DNA of 64,000 nucleotides from Dyadobacter fermentans DSM 18053 (lineage in GTDB: Bacteria > Bacteroidota > Bacteroidia > Cytophagales > Spirosomataceae): the NCBI RefSeq assembly GCF_000023125.1, contig NC_013037.1, forward strand, positions 2,232,001 to 2,296,000. The letters run 5' to 3'. The notes under the pieces are model-generated. The model was not told the origin of the DNA. It did no database searches and saw nothing but the letters and a program-made list of their open reading frames with translations. Numbering within the stretch: position 1 is the first letter of the stretch; every line of letters begins with the position of its first letter. A program made the translations under genes and the position numbers. Shown here piece after piece: positions 33,914 through 43,734 of the stretch.

Positions 33914-35752
33914 TTAAAATGATTGGATAATAAACTTCTCGCTGCCCGTCTGCTTTACATTCATTTTAGGCATGTTTTCGAGCCTGATGTTTCGGCCCAG
34001 CACATCGCCTTGCAGCTTCGTTCCGCTGAGCTCTACTTTTGAACAGCCATTGAAATAGAACATGACCTTATGGTCCGTCTGCGGTGCGAGATCATGGCTC
34101 CTGATGACGGTGTTATTGGCAAAAAACAGCCCTTGCGTGCTTTTGCCATACAAAACGGGATAGTCAAAAGTCTTGAAGACATTGTTCTCGATGCGGATAT
34201 TGAAATGAACAGGCTGCTTCACATCGGCCACTTTGTTGGATGGGTGAATGGCAATCACGGCATTACCCGGACCGCCCTGGTAGGCGCAATCGACGAACTC
34301 GTTATTCCGGATCGTGACGTCCCGCACCGGCCCCGACTCATACCAGCCCTCCGCATCGGCTTCGATGAGCACGGCGCTCATCCCGGTCCGGAAAAATGTA
34401 TTATTCTCGATAATGGCTTTGCGGGGCGTCGTCAGCAGCACTCCGCGGGTATTGGTGCGGGTGAAATGGTTGCCTCGGATGAGCACTTCCGGCGTCCAGG
34501 TCATATTTTCAACACAATCGTGTTCCTCCAAACCGGCAGGCACGGGCTGCTCAAAAGTGACCAGCACCTCGCGGTCGCTTAGGCGCTCCACATTTTTCAC
34601 CCTACCCTGCGCAAAGCGCTGCATGGAAGCGGCGTGCACATATGCCACGGTATCGCCGGGGAAATAGGCATTGAAACCGTAACTCTGGCCGTGCATGAAG
34701 CGAAGTTTTAACTGATTGGCAGCAGGCTTGCCCGTGATGCGCAGATTGGTACCGTGCACATTAATAGGATCGTCATGCGCGCCCGAGAAACGGCAGTCTT
34801 CGACGGTTACCTTGCCCCGGCAACCCGAGAAGTGCATGAAATCCGCCGAAGAAGCGATGATCCGGCCTGACTCCGGCCGCGGTGCGCAGGTCACCCGGCG
34901 CATCGTCACATTTTCGGTATACTGGCTCACGATACCCAGGCCGTGCATGTAATGCATGCCCACGTCTTCCAGCGTCATATTTTTGCTTTCCAGGATGAGC
35001 ATGCCCACCTGGTCGCGGATAATGTCGCGGACGGTAAGGATATTGCCCTGTTTCGGCTTGAAATCGCGGGGCGTTTCAAAACGGACACGGCGGGGTGCCA
35101 GCCCGGTAGCTTTGCTGTTGCCAAATGGCTTCCAGTCGCTGTAAAGCATGGTTTTTAAAGTGGTATCAAACTCCACCGCGTGGAAATGGTTGGTTTTCCA
35201 GCCTTCTCCAAACCATTCGAGACGGCCGTCCCGAATGGCGTAACGCGCATCCGGGTGGATATCGAGTTCCACACCGCCTTCCGATACATTCGCATACCCC
35301 ATTTCAGACATGGTGGGCCGCTCGAAATCGACATGCACGTTTTGCAGTTTCACATCGCTGCAATGATCGAAGACCATCGTCGTCATTTTCCCATGGAACA
35401 TAAACAGCGCCCCGTTGCCCTCGATCGTCAGGCCGCGGGCATTTTTGAACAGCATTCCAATGATCCTGATCTTGTCGGGGTCTTCCGCTTCGGTAGATGT
35501 GTTGGAGATAAAATACCTGGCCCTAACGGCGCCGTCGGGCCAGAAATCGTAGCGGCCTTTCGGGAATACGATCTTCTTCTGCCCACTTTGAATAGCCTGG
35601 TCGATCACCTTTTGCACACGGGCTGTCACATTCTCGTAGCTATCCGGCCGGATGCCGGCGTCGGACACCGAAACGGACTGCCCACGCGTCGTGAACGAAA
35701 GGACAAAAAGAAAGAATAATGCATTGAAATGCAACTTTTTAAGAAAAAACAT
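33914..35752 (-). CDS. GH110 alpha-1,3-galactosidase
   Basis: A 612-residue exported enzyme (signal peptide about 1-24) with a right-handed parallel beta-helix of repeated strands. The strongest family marks are GLGIVSQYTENVTMRRVTC, IASSADFMHFSGCRGKVTVE and RFSGAHDDPINVHGT. D304 plus the D327-D328 pair fit the three-aspartate catalytic group described for GH110. Family members hydrolyse terminal alpha-1,3-linked galactose as in blood-group B and linear alpha-Gal epitopes, by inversion. It follows the PUL 1 lipoprotein and precedes the GH101-like gene on one leftward transcript, suggesting stepwise trimming of an alpha-galactosylated O-glycan. Confidence 0.9.
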   Translation of the reverse strand: MFFLKKLHFNALFFLFVLSFTTRGQSVSVSDAGIRPDSYENVTARVQKVIDQAIQSGQKKIVFPKGRYDFWPDGAVRARYFISNTSTEAEDPDKIRIIGMLFKNARGLTIEGNGALFMFHGKMTTMVFDHCSDVKLQNVHVDFERPTMSEMGYANVSEGGVELDIHPDARYAIRDGRLEWFGEGWKTNHFHAVEFDTTLKTMLYSDWKPFGNSKATGLAPRRVRFETPRDFKPKQGNILTVRDIIRDQVGMLILESKNMTLEDVGMHYMHGLGIVSQYTENVTMRRVTCAPRPESGRIIASSADFMHFSGCRGKVTVEDCRFSGAHDDPINVHGTNLRITGKPAANQLKLRFMHGQSYGFNAYFPGDTVAYVHAASMQRFAQGRVKNVERLSDREVLVTFEQPVPAGLEEHDCVENMTWTPEVLIRGNHFTRTNTRGVLLTTPRKAIIENNTFFRTGMSAVLIEADAEGWYESGPVRDVTIRNNEFVDCAYQGGPGNAVIAIHPSNKVADVKQPVHFNIRIENNVFKTFDYPVLYGKSTQGLFFANNTVIRSHDLAPQTDHKVMFYFNGCSKVELSGTKLQGDVLGRNIRLENMPKMNVKQTGSEKFIIQSF

Positions 35753-35829
35753 GGGTTAGGAATAGTTCAAATAAAAGACCGGAAAAAAGCGAACGGGCGA
35801 TTCACGGCATCGCCCGGCGCTTTCCATGG

Positions 35830-36336
35830 CTACTTGATTATTTTGTTCACTTTAATGGTCCAAACACGGGTATTCTTGCCATCGGCAGCCGTCACCTGAT
35901 ACTGTCGGGGTGACGAAAAATCGCCCGGGACGCCTAGTAAAGGCGCGCCAGAAAGCGGCGTGATGTCGGCAGCCGTCGAGATGTTGCCGTACAACACCAG
36001 ATCGCCGACATTTACCTTGTCCCGCACAGCGGCCGTGAATGCACCAGAAGCCTGCGGAACGGTTATTTCCAGCAAAACCGAATCGGTAGCAGCGCCCGGC
36101 GTGTTCTCGCGGAGTTTGAAAGTCCGCGCCACAGGCAGGTTCACCATGTTGACCTTCGGCGAACCATCGTTGTTTTTGGCCGTGGCGTCCGCGAAGCGGT
36201 ACTCCGTAAATACATTGATAATCTTCGCTTCTTCAAATGCGGGAAGCTCGTCGAGGCCTTTATCCAGGCAGCCTGTCAGCAATGTCGCCGACGCCAGCAG
36301 CAGTCCCAGGGAAATGGAATAGGTTAGTTTCTTCAT
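35830..36336 (-). CDS. PUL-associated surface lipoprotein (168 aa, DUF5018-like)
   Basis: A lipoprotein (lipobox LLTG-C, Cys23) with a short Ig-like domain. The C-terminus PRQYQVTAADGKNTRVWTI is the usual DUF5018/SusE-neighbour beta-sandwich ending found in lipoproteins coded right after SusD. It probably binds glycan at the cell surface to assist the SusC/SusD transporter; this is inferred from position and fold. It lies 17 bp after the SusD stop. Confidence 0.75.
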   Translation of the reverse strand: MKKLTYSISLGLLLASATLLTGCLDKGLDELPAFEEAKIINVFTEYRFADATAKNNDGSPKVNMVNLPVARTFKLRENTPGAATDSVLLEITVPQASGAFTAAVRDKVNVGDLVLYGNISTAADITPLSGAPLLGVPGDFSSPRQYQVTAADGKNTRVWTIKVNKIIK

Positions 36337-36353
36337 AGAAATGTCGGGTTATG

Positions 36354-38135
36354 TCACCAGTTAGGGTTCTGCTGCAATTTGCTGTTACGGTTGACCTGCC
36401 CCTGGGGGATTGGAAAAAGGTAGCGTTTCGTCTCGTCGAAGTCGCGCACATTGTTGACATTAAATGTGATAGGATCAATGAAGTAGCTCTTGCGATCCTG
36501 GGCGATCTCGATGAATGTCGGCGCTTCTTCGAGTTCCGGGATGTTGCCTCCCGGCGCAATGCCGTGGTTGGCCTCCCGGCCGTACTTGCCCCAGCGCAGC
36601 AGGCTCCAGTAAAAGTCCTTTTCCTTCACGAGTTCGACCTGTCTTTCCAGCTTGTAATCCTCCCACGCTCGGGCCGGCGAAGCCGCTTTGGAGGCAGGCA
36701 GCTGACCGTGCGCAACCCGTGTCACATTCAGTGCAGCGACGGCCTCACCAGTCTTACCCTGTTTCAGCAATGCTTCTGCCTTATTGAGATACACCTCTCC
36801 CAACCGGAAAATCGGCCAGTGATAATCGGTCGGAATGCCGTAAAATACCCTCGGCGAGACATTATACACGCCTTTGCGCCAGTAATAATTGGTAACGCCG
36901 ATATGCGGCCCCAGCGCTCCGTTCACCAGGCGGTGCAGGTTTCCTTTCAGTTTGGTCGTAACCGTTTCGTTGAACCACGTGCAGGAATCGTACACGACCG
37001 TGGCGTAAAAACGCTTGTCGCGGTGGGCATAGATCAGCGCGCTTACGTCGCCCGTCTGACCGGTGTAATTAGCACTTTCGGCATGTGAGCCGCCGGCTGT
37101 TTTGGTTAAATTTTTCTTAAACTGGCTGCTTTCGCTCCATTTCACGGCATCACCGCTCGACTGATCCACGACCAGGTACTTATCGACGAGATTCTGCGAG
37201 GGCGAATAGTAAAGCCACGCCTCGAACGTTTTGTCCACCTTGAACAACGGCCCTCCGCCCGAGCGTGTTACGTAGTCGTTATTCGTGTTCGGCACCACAT
37301 TCTGCATATCTTCAATATTATCGCAATTGGTGTTGGCGCTGCTGCGGTATACGCCCATAATGATCTCTTTGGAATACCGGTTTTTCTCATTGAACATGCC
37401 TTCGTAATCGGGGTCGATCGCATATTTCCCGCTGTTGATCACCGCATCGGCGGCGTCGATGGCTTTTTGGAAATAGGCTGCGTCGCCGGTGTAGGCGGCT
37501 GCCTGCAATGCCACTTCCGATTTCAGCGCCTGTGCCACATACTTGTTCGCGCGGCCCGATGCCGATGTTTCCGGCAGGCCGGCGATGGCATCGTCGATGT
37601 CCTTCATCACGATCTGGTAGGATTCCGTTGCATCGGCCGTTAATGGCAATTCTAGTTCGTCGTCGGGCGTAAGGACCTTATCGATCCAGATAAACCGGCC
37701 GAAACGTTTGACGAGAAAAAAGTTGACCATTGCCCGCAGGGACTTAGCTTCCGCCACGAGCAGGGCTTTGTTCGCCTCGGTGAGCGCGGCGGATGAAGCT
37801 GCTTTTTCGATAATAAGGTTGCAACGACGGATCTGCGCAAAGCGGTTGAAGCCGAAGTTATCGTCATCGCGGGTGATTTGCCCGCGGCTCACCACGTTGC
37901 CCCGACCATCAATGTTGTTGGTCGTATAACCTTCCTCGCCCACGAAACTCGTGTAATTTCCCAGTACATCGGCATAGGTGCTGAAAACAAACGCCTCGGC
38001 CGATTCCATCGTGCCCCACACGGTCGATTCGTCGTACTTGCCTTCGAACGGCTTCGTATCGAGCAGGTCATTCTTGCACGAAGCGACCGTCAACAGCAAG
38101 ATAAAAGTCAATAAAGTATATCTCAGATTTTTCAT
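36354..38135 (-). CDS. SusD/RagB-family glycan-binding lipoprotein (PUL 1)
   Basis: A 593-residue surface lipoprotein (lipobox LTVAS-C) of the SusD/RagB family. It has the N-terminal SusD-like domain with TPR helices (LLDTKPFEGKYDESTVWGTM onward; AEAKSLRAMVNFFLVKRFG about 125) and the C-terminal RagB domain (FRLGEVYLNKAEALLKQGKT; QVELVKEKDFYWSLLRWGKY; final YLFPIPQGQVNRNSKLQQNP). It forms the lid of the SusC transporter. The start at 38135 is 10 bp after the SusC stop and gives a proper lipoprotein signal; a longer upstream ATG does not. Confidence 0.95.
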   Translation of the reverse strand: MKNLRYTLLTFILLLTVASCKNDLLDTKPFEGKYDESTVWGTMESAEAFVFSTYADVLGNYTSFVGEEGYTTNNIDGRGNVVSRGQITRDDDNFGFNRFAQIRRCNLIIEKAASSAALTEANKALLVAEAKSLRAMVNFFLVKRFGRFIWIDKVLTPDDELELPLTADATESYQIVMKDIDDAIAGLPETSASGRANKYVAQALKSEVALQAAAYTGDAAYFQKAIDAADAVINSGKYAIDPDYEGMFNEKNRYSKEIIMGVYRSSANTNCDNIEDMQNVVPNTNNDYVTRSGGGPLFKVDKTFEAWLYYSPSQNLVDKYLVVDQSSGDAVKWSESSQFKKNLTKTAGGSHAESANYTGQTGDVSALIYAHRDKRFYATVVYDSCTWFNETVTTKLKGNLHRLVNGALGPHIGVTNYYWRKGVYNVSPRVFYGIPTDYHWPIFRLGEVYLNKAEALLKQGKTGEAVAALNVTRVAHGQLPASKAASPARAWEDYKLERQVELVKEKDFYWSLLRWGKYGREANHGIAPGGNIPELEEAPTFIEIAQDRKSYFIDPITFNVNNVRDFDETKRYLFPIPQGQVNRNSKLQQNPNW

Positions 38136-38145
38136 GATCTTCGGT

Positions 38146-41100
38146 TTAGAATGCCACATTTACACCCAATGAAAAGGTCCGCTGGATCGGGTATGCATAA
38201 TTGTTGTCGCTGCCGGACTCGGGGTCCATATAGAATTTTCTGAGCGGAGAAACAGTCAGCAGGTTTTGTGCGGTAAGGGATATACGCAGTGTCCGGATGA
38301 AGCTGGCACGACTCAGCAAACCGGATTTTACGTCGTAGCCAAGCTGCAACGTTTTCAACCTTACATACCTGCCATTAGCAAGCCAGAATGTCGACGTTAC
38401 ATAGTTGTTATCCCCATTAATTCCCGAAGAACTGACCAGGCGCGGGTAGGTTGCATTGCGGTTTTCGGGCGTCCAGTAATCTTTCTGAAATTCGTAGGTC
38501 ACCTGCTGGCGGATCACATCACCTACGTACACGCTGCGGTCGCCGGCCCCCTGGAACAACGAGTTGAGAAAAAAACCTTTGTATTGCAGGTCGAGATTGA
38601 CACCGTACATGATGTGAGGCACAATTTGCTTCCCAATCCGCACCTGGTCGGCGGCATCGAGCTGGCCGTCGCCATTCACATCGCGGTAGCGGATATCACC
38701 GGGCGCGAGGTTTACCGATCCGGCCCTTTTCGGGCTGTTCAGAATTTCTTCATGTGTCTGGTAAAAACCTTCGGCAATGTATCCGCGGCCCCAATAATCC
38801 TTCTGGTGCGTGGTGCGGCTGTCCGGGTTTTTCAATGTCGCCTCGTCCTCGGTTGGGTTCACTTCCCACAGTTGGTCGTATTTGGACAAATTACCACCGA
38901 CACTGTAACGCAGTTCTCCGATATTGTTGCGGTAATTCAGGCTGAACTCGAAACCTGCGCGGCGGTGTGCCCCATTGGTTTTCACGGTCGGCAACGCCGT
39001 CCCGAGCGGGTCTGAGTATTTTGTGCCGGACGGGCTGGCGAGGTACCCCGTCGTGCGGATGTAGAAGTAGTCGAAAGAGCCATTCAGTTTGCCTGATAGC
39101 GTCGTGAACTCCAAACCGATGTTTCGCGAATTCTGCGTGTACCAGGTGATATCTGGGCTGGGCAATGCGCCTTCGCTAAAACCCGGCACCAGCACGCCGC
39201 CCACCATATAAGTCCGCTGATTGAGCGAATACCCGGGCAGGTAACCATAGCGGGGTATTTCGAGGTTGGATGCCACCGTACCCGCCGATCCATCCTGCGC
39301 TACCGAACCAATCGAGCCCCTGATTTTCAGATAGCTGAGAATGTTTTTATCCGCGACAGGCTGGAAAAATCCTTCGTCCGAGACGGTCCAGCCCGCCGAA
39401 ATCGACGGAAAGAATCCCCAGCGGTTGCCTTTCGGGAAATTGTCGTTGCCGTCGTAGCGGAAGTTGCCTTCGAGCATATACTTGCCTTTATAGTCATAGC
39501 GAAGCCTGCCTACATAGCCCGCGCGGGCAGATTCCGCTGCCGAGCCGTTGTTTTCCATATTTTCAGTCGGACCGGAAGCGAGCTGGTCCACCGGGAGCTG
39601 GTAATTGCGGCGCGTCGCATTGAAATTTTCGCCATACGAGTAACTTTCCTCATAAATGACCGCTGCACTCACGTTGTGGTGCTTCGCAATGATCGTCTCG
39701 TAATTAATATGGCCTTGCAGGCTGTACGACCAGTTGTCCTGAGCATTGGTAAAAAGGTTCGGCTTATTGGCAATCGCTGCTACATCGCTGCCGATCGCAT
39801 ATTGCGGCGCTGTCTGCGTCCACATTTTCTCCCAGAAATTACCCATGCGGTAATTACCCAATGCCTTCACCGATAGCCCTTTTACGCCAGGAACGGCCCA
39901 GCTCAGCATCATATTTCCATTCACAAACTTGTCGGTAGACCGGTCGTAGCCCGAGCGCGGGTCCATTTCCACCAGCGGATGGTCGCCCGAGTTGGCATAT
40001 TTGCCCTTGTCATTAAAGGCGGGGGTCATTGGACTCTTGTTCTGAATGTGGCCCCAGATGTAATAGTAGCCCGATCCGTATTGCGAGGCAGGCTGATTCA
40101 GCTTCTCAATGGCCCCACTGAGGTTGATCTCCGCTTTAAGGCCGATCTTGTCAAAATTGTTGGTCATATTGATCCGGTAATTGTACCGTTTCAGCCAGTT
40201 GGTTTTCTGCGTATACAACGTCCCCTGGTCGAAATAGCCCAAAGATGCGAAGTACTGGGTGCGCTCGGTTCCGCCGGAAAGCGAGATGTTGTGCCTCATT
40301 TGAGGCGCGAAACGTTTGAGTGCAAGTTTTTGCCAGTCGGTGTTCGGGTAGTTGACAGGGTCGGTTTGGTCGCGGAATTTAGCCAGCACTTCTTCGGAAT
40401 AATCCGGCGGCAGGCCATCGTTGATCTTGGCTTCATTTGAAATAAGCGCACGTTCGAACGAGCTTAATTTCTGAGGAAGATAAGTCGGCTGCGAAAGGTC
40501 ATAATTGTAGTCGTAGCGGATCACCGACTCTCCTGCTTTTCCACGTTTCGTCGTAATGAGAATGACGCCATTACCGCCACGCGTACCATACACAGCCGTC
40601 GCGGCAGCGTCTTTCAGCACCTGGAAACTCTCGATATCATTGGAATTGATATTATTGAAATCCAGCTGGGTTGAAATCACACCATCGATCACAAACAATG
40701 GCTGGTTGCCACCACGGATCGAAATCGTCGGTTTCACACCGGGACCTGCGCCGCTGGTCGACACGATCAGGCCGGGAGCCCTGCCCGCAAGTCCGTCGGC
40801 AATGCTGGTCAATGGCAGGTTTTCAAGTTTTTCGGTTTCCACCTTTGCTACGGCCGCCGTATTCTTGCGGATTGAAGTCGTGCCGTAACCCACTACCATC
40901 ACCGCATCCAGCGCCTGTACGTCGGCCGCCAGCTTTACCTCGATATAAGTACGGTTGTTGAGCATTACCTCCTGCGTCAAAAAACCAATGGAGGATACCA
41001 CCAATGCGCGGGCACTGTCGGGCAGCGAAAGCGTAAACTCGCCCTTTTCGTTGGTGGACGTGCCCGTGTTGGTCGTACCTTTGAGCAGCACGGTCGCACC

Positions 41101-41574
41101 AGGAATGGCGCCACCGGCATGGTCTACCACTTTGCCCGATACGGTAAATGCTACGATCGACTCTTTTTCAGTCACAGAGGGAAACAAATGTTCGAAAAGC
41201 GACTGTTTCGGCATTCTTTTGAGCAAGATCTGGTTACGGCTGGTGACCTGGTAGTTAATTTGCAGGGGCGTCAGCAGCTTATTCAGGACATTTCCCAAAG
41301 TTTCTTCTTTCACACTGACGGTAACGGTGCGGGTCGACTGGATCAGTTCAGGAATATACATGAAGCGCACGCCTGTTTGCCTGGTCAGGATACCCAGCAC
41401 GGTCTCTACTTTTTGTTCATTGATGCTCAGGCTTATCCGCCGGCTGAGCACCTCCTGCGCCCGGGTCGGCCCGGCCAGGGAAAGGTTTGTGAACAGGCCG
41501 ATCACGAATAGTTGTATGAGGCTGACTCTCATAATCTTCCAGAGTATTTTAGGAAAATGTAATGGTATTTGCAT
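38146..41574 (-). CDS. SusC/RagA-family TonB-linked transporter with STN signalling domain (PUL 1)
   Basis: A 1,142-residue outer-membrane transporter: signal peptide (about 15-40), STN domain (about 48-118, SLSINEQKVETVLGILTRQT and GNVLNKLL) used to signal to a FecR partner, carboxypeptidase-regulatory-like domain (about 145-225), TonB plug (about 235-345, VMVVGYGTTSIRK ... LKDAAATAVYGTRGGNGVIL) and a 22-strand barrel ending in RTFSLGVNVAF. With SusD it imports oligosaccharides. The STN domain and the FecR/sigma pair directly upstream predict substrate-induced transcription of the whole PUL. Confidence 0.95.
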   Translation of the reverse strand: MQIPLHFPKILWKIMRVSLIQLFVIGLFTNLSLAGPTRAQEVLSRRISLSINEQKVETVLGILTRQTGVRFMYIPELIQSTRTVTVSVKEETLGNVLNKLLTPLQINYQVTSRNQILLKRMPKQSLFEHLFPSVTEKESIVAFTVSGKVVDHAGGAIPGATVLLKGTTNTGTSTNEKGEFTLSLPDSARALVVSSIGFLTQEVMLNNRTYIEVKLAADVQALDAVMVVGYGTTSIRKNTAAVAKVETEKLENLPLTSIADGLAGRAPGLIVSTSGAGPGVKPTISIRGGNQPLFVIDGVISTQLDFNNINSNDIESFQVLKDAAATAVYGTRGGNGVILITTKRGKAGESVIRYDYNYDLSQPTYLPQKLSSFERALISNEAKINDGLPPDYSEEVLAKFRDQTDPVNYPNTDWQKLALKRFAPQMRHNISLSGGTERTQYFASLGYFDQGTLYTQKTNWLKRYNYRINMTNNFDKIGLKAEINLSGAIEKLNQPASQYGSGYYYIWGHIQNKSPMTPAFNDKGKYANSGDHPLVEMDPRSGYDRSTDKFVNGNMMLSWAVPGVKGLSVKALGNYRMGNFWEKMWTQTAPQYAIGSDVAAIANKPNLFTNAQDNWSYSLQGHINYETIIAKHHNVSAAVIYEESYSYGENFNATRRNYQLPVDQLASGPTENMENNGSAAESARAGYVGRLRYDYKGKYMLEGNFRYDGNDNFPKGNRWGFFPSISAGWTVSDEGFFQPVADKNILSYLKIRGSIGSVAQDGSAGTVASNLEIPRYGYLPGYSLNQRTYMVGGVLVPGFSEGALPSPDITWYTQNSRNIGLEFTTLSGKLNGSFDYFYIRTTGYLASPSGTKYSDPLGTALPTVKTNGAHRRAGFEFSLNYRNNIGELRYSVGGNLSKYDQLWEVNPTEDEATLKNPDSRTTHQKDYWGRGYIAEGFYQTHEEILNSPKRAGSVNLAPGDIRYRDVNGDGQLDAADQVRIGKQIVPHIMYGVNLDLQYKGFFLNSLFQGAGDRSVYVGDVIRQQVTYEFQKDYWTPENRNATYPRLVSSSGINGDNNYVTSTFWLANGRYVRLKTLQLGYDVKSGLLSRASFIRTLRISLTAQNLLTVSPLRKFYMDPESGSDNNYAYPIQRTFSLGVNVAF

Positions 41575-41673
41575 ACTTTTGATTGTTTTGAGGTTTTGGA
41601 GAAAATCGGCAAAACGCGTCCCGGCGACCTTTTTCGAAAGGTCAGGTTTTGGAGAGAGAACTGTCGGGATTTC

Positions 41674-41703
41674 AGGTGAATCGTGTTAGCGCACTATTCA
41701 CCT
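41674..41703. promoter_or_regulatory. Short inverted repeat upstream of PUL 1 susC
   Basis: AGGTGAAT / ATTCACCT (8-bp arms, 14-nt loop) followed by seven Ts on the plus strand, in the gap between the FecR gene and susC. It could be an ECF-sigma-dependent promoter component or an intercistronic hairpin; no rightward gene needs a terminator here. Confidence 0.25.
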
Positions 41704-41765
41704 TTTTTTGTGGTCGGGGTTTATATCATAGGCACGGGTTTAAGTTACCAATTCAAACTGCCGGT

Positions 41766-42854
41766 TCAGTTACAGGATTTTGCTGAAATGGTGATATCCT
41801 GATCGCTGATCGTGTACGTCGCTTCCAGTATTGCACCTATCCATTCCAGCTTTGTTTCCAACGGCTCGTCGCCAAGCGTGGCCGTAAGGCTGCAATGTTC
41901 CATCAGTTTCCGGTCAAAATGGATTTTTACTCCGTAAGCATTTTCAATCGAAGCAAATACCTGAGCGATCGGTGTGTGGTTGTATTCAAATGATTGTGTT
42001 TCGATCGGGATGTTCAGCAGCGTGTTGGACTGATTGGGGACCTTGATGATTTGTGTGCCCGCCTTTTGAAGCGTCGCTTGCTCCTGCGGCATCAGAAGCA
42101 CGGCGTCCTTCGGCTTCACGTTGGCGGCGGGCAGCGCTTTTCCTTCCGGAAAGACGGCTACCTTGCCCGTTTTCACCGCAACGGTAACACCCTCCGAGCC
42201 GGACCGAATACTGAAACTCGTACCGACTACACGGGTTACCAACCCGCCCGAACGCACGAAGAATGGCCGCAGCGAGTCTTTCGCAACTTCGAAAAATGCA
42301 TCGCCCGTCAATTCGACGAACCTGCGGCCTGAGAGAAAATGCCTGGGATACCGGATGCTGCTATGCTGGTACAGTACCACTGAACTACCGTCGGAGAGGC
42401 GGATATGCCTTAGAGACTTGCCGGTGTTGGTCACATGCACAGCTTCTTCGCCATCCGCAATTCCCCAATGCTGCTCCTGGCCGGCCAGCAGGTTGGCTAC
42501 GTGGTTGTTCTGATAAGCCGCCCAGCCAAATGCAACCAGCAAAAGCACTGAGGCTGCCGCTGCCCACGGCCGCCAAGCCATCCATAACGGCCGAAATTTC
42601 CCTTCGCGGGATTTCGCATGAGCGAGAATCGCATGTGCTCTGGCATCCACCTGCTCGTCGGTCATGCCGGTCTTCGCGCCATGAATGGCACGAACGGTCA
42701 GCCGGGCTTGTTCGAGGATTTCGGTGTGCTGCGGATTATCCAGTTTCCAGCGATGCCAGAATTCATCGTCCGGTTTAGAGCCGTTCAAGACCCAGGATAT
42801 GAAGCGTTGGTTTTCCAGCAGTGACTGATAGAGCAGATCGTCATTCATGTTCAA
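41766..42854 (-). CDS. FecR-family anti-sigma factor (PUL 1)
   Basis: A 362-residue inner-membrane protein: cytoplasmic anti-sigma region (about 1-90, with FWHRWKLDNPQHTEILEQAR), one membrane helix (about 92-112), FecR periplasmic domain (about 145-245, HIRLSDGSSVVLYQHSSIRYP and GDAFFEVAKDSLRPFFV), and a C-terminal STN-like DUF4974 domain (about 285-362, FEYNHTPIAQVFASIENAYG). It holds the adjacent ECF sigma factor until contacted by the STN domain of the SusC protein when substrate arrives. It lies between sigma factor and susC, the standard order. Confidence 0.95.
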   Translation of the reverse strand: MNMNDDLLYQSLLENQRFISWVLNGSKPDDEFWHRWKLDNPQHTEILEQARLTVRAIHGAKTGMTDEQVDARAHAILAHAKSREGKFRPLWMAWRPWAAAASVLLLVAFGWAAYQNNHVANLLAGQEQHWGIADGEEAVHVTNTGKSLRHIRLSDGSSVVLYQHSSIRYPRHFLSGRRFVELTGDAFFEVAKDSLRPFFVRSGGLVTRVVGTSFSIRSGSEGVTVAVKTGKVAVFPEGKALPAANVKPKDAVLLMPQEQATLQKAGTQIIKVPNQSNTLLNIPIETQSFEYNHTPIAQVFASIENAYGVKIHFDRKLMEHCSLTATLGDEPLETKLEWIGAILEATYTISDQDITISAKSCN

Positions 42855-42955
42855 AACTTTTCATCGTTCTGCTGCTATTATCCTTCGGACGCCTCATTCA
42901 TACTCACCAGAATTGTAAAATTTTTAATTAATAAAATTATATTTAAATAGTCCGA

Positions 42956-43552
42956 TTATTTATTGCAATAATTATAATAAATAGTTAAAATTAGGATGAT
43001 TGCAATCCAGTGTTCTCGGAGATTGGTCAATGCCCGCTGAATGATATTTCGCACCGACTGAGGCTTGATTTCAAGCATGCTGGCGATCTCCTCCGGGCTA
43101 AGGTCGTGAAAAAAGCGAAGATAAAGAACCTCTTTCTGGCGTTCTGGCAACTTGGTGAGAAGGCTGGTCATTCTACCGAAATCAAGGCTCTGGTCGCCGT
43201 GGAAATGGTTTTCTTCCGAGAGAATATCCGCGCGGAGCTCGTCGAGCTGGTCCTGCCACTCGATCGTCCGGTTGGCAACTTTGATGGCCTTAAAGATCTG
43301 GTTCCGGAAAGCCTTCATCAGGTAGTGGTTTACCGACGGCGTTTCTTTCACTGACTTCCTGTGCAGCCACAGGTTGACGAGCAAATCCTGTAATGCATCT
43401 TCGGCGAGTTGTGTATTGGATGTGAATTTTTGCCCGTAATGTAAAAGTTTGCGGTAGTAGCGGCGGGTAAGTTCGGTAAATGCACCTTCATCATCCTCTC
43501 TGAGGCGCTGCCAAAGTATTAAGTCGGAGGCGTTGTCAAAAGGCTTTTCCAA
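42956..43552 (-). CDS. ECF-type sigma factor controlling PUL 1
   Basis: A 198-residue ECF sigma factor of the FecI-like type. Region 2 spans about 15-85 (FTELTRRYYRKLLHYGQKF, AEDALQDLLVNLWLHRK) and region 4 about 125-180 (LPERQKEVLYLRFFHDLSPEEIASMLEIKPQSV). It is coded immediately upstream of its FecR partner and starts the leftward PUL 1 unit. A candidate housekeeping promoter lies about 50 bp before its start. Confidence 0.94.
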   Translation of the reverse strand: MEKPFDNASDLILWQRLREDDEGAFTELTRRYYRKLLHYGQKFTSNTQLAEDALQDLLVNLWLHRKSVKETPSVNHYLMKAFRNQIFKAIKVANRTIEWQDQLDELRADILSEENHFHGDQSLDFGRMTSLLTKLPERQKEVLYLRFFHDLSPEEIASMLEIKPQSVRNIIQRALTNLREHWIAIILILTIYYNYCNK

Positions 43553-43599
43553 GGGAGAAGAGGCGAAATGGATGAGTGCGCAGAAGGATGTACGGTTTT

Positions 43600-43607
43600 C
43601 AAAATTA
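43600..43607 (-). promoter_or_regulatory. Candidate -7 element (TAATTTTG) for the sigma factor gene
   Basis: TAATTTTG on the minus strand fits TAnnTTTG, with T-rich DNA instead of a clear TTTG at -33. It lies 48 bp upstream of the sigma factor ATG. Confidence 0.38.
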
Positions 43608-43665
43608 ATCCGAAAATTAGAAAAAATAGGACATTAGGCTGCATTTGTTTCACCAGGCTAAAAAT

Positions 43666-43700
43666 AAAAATCACCCTTTTCATGGAAAAGGGTGATTTTT
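43666..43700. terminator. Strong bidirectional-type terminator ending PUL 2
   Basis: A 16-bp perfect stem (AAAAATCACCCTTTTC / GAAAAGGGTGATTTTT) with a 3-nt loop, 35 bp after the stop of the leftward 823-aa gene. Terminal A/T runs give a U tract in both directions. It separates the PUL 2 transcript from the PUL 1 sigma promoter. Confidence 0.88.
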
Positions 43701-43734
43701 AGTCGAGCGGGTAACAGGCGCTCACGCTTACTTC

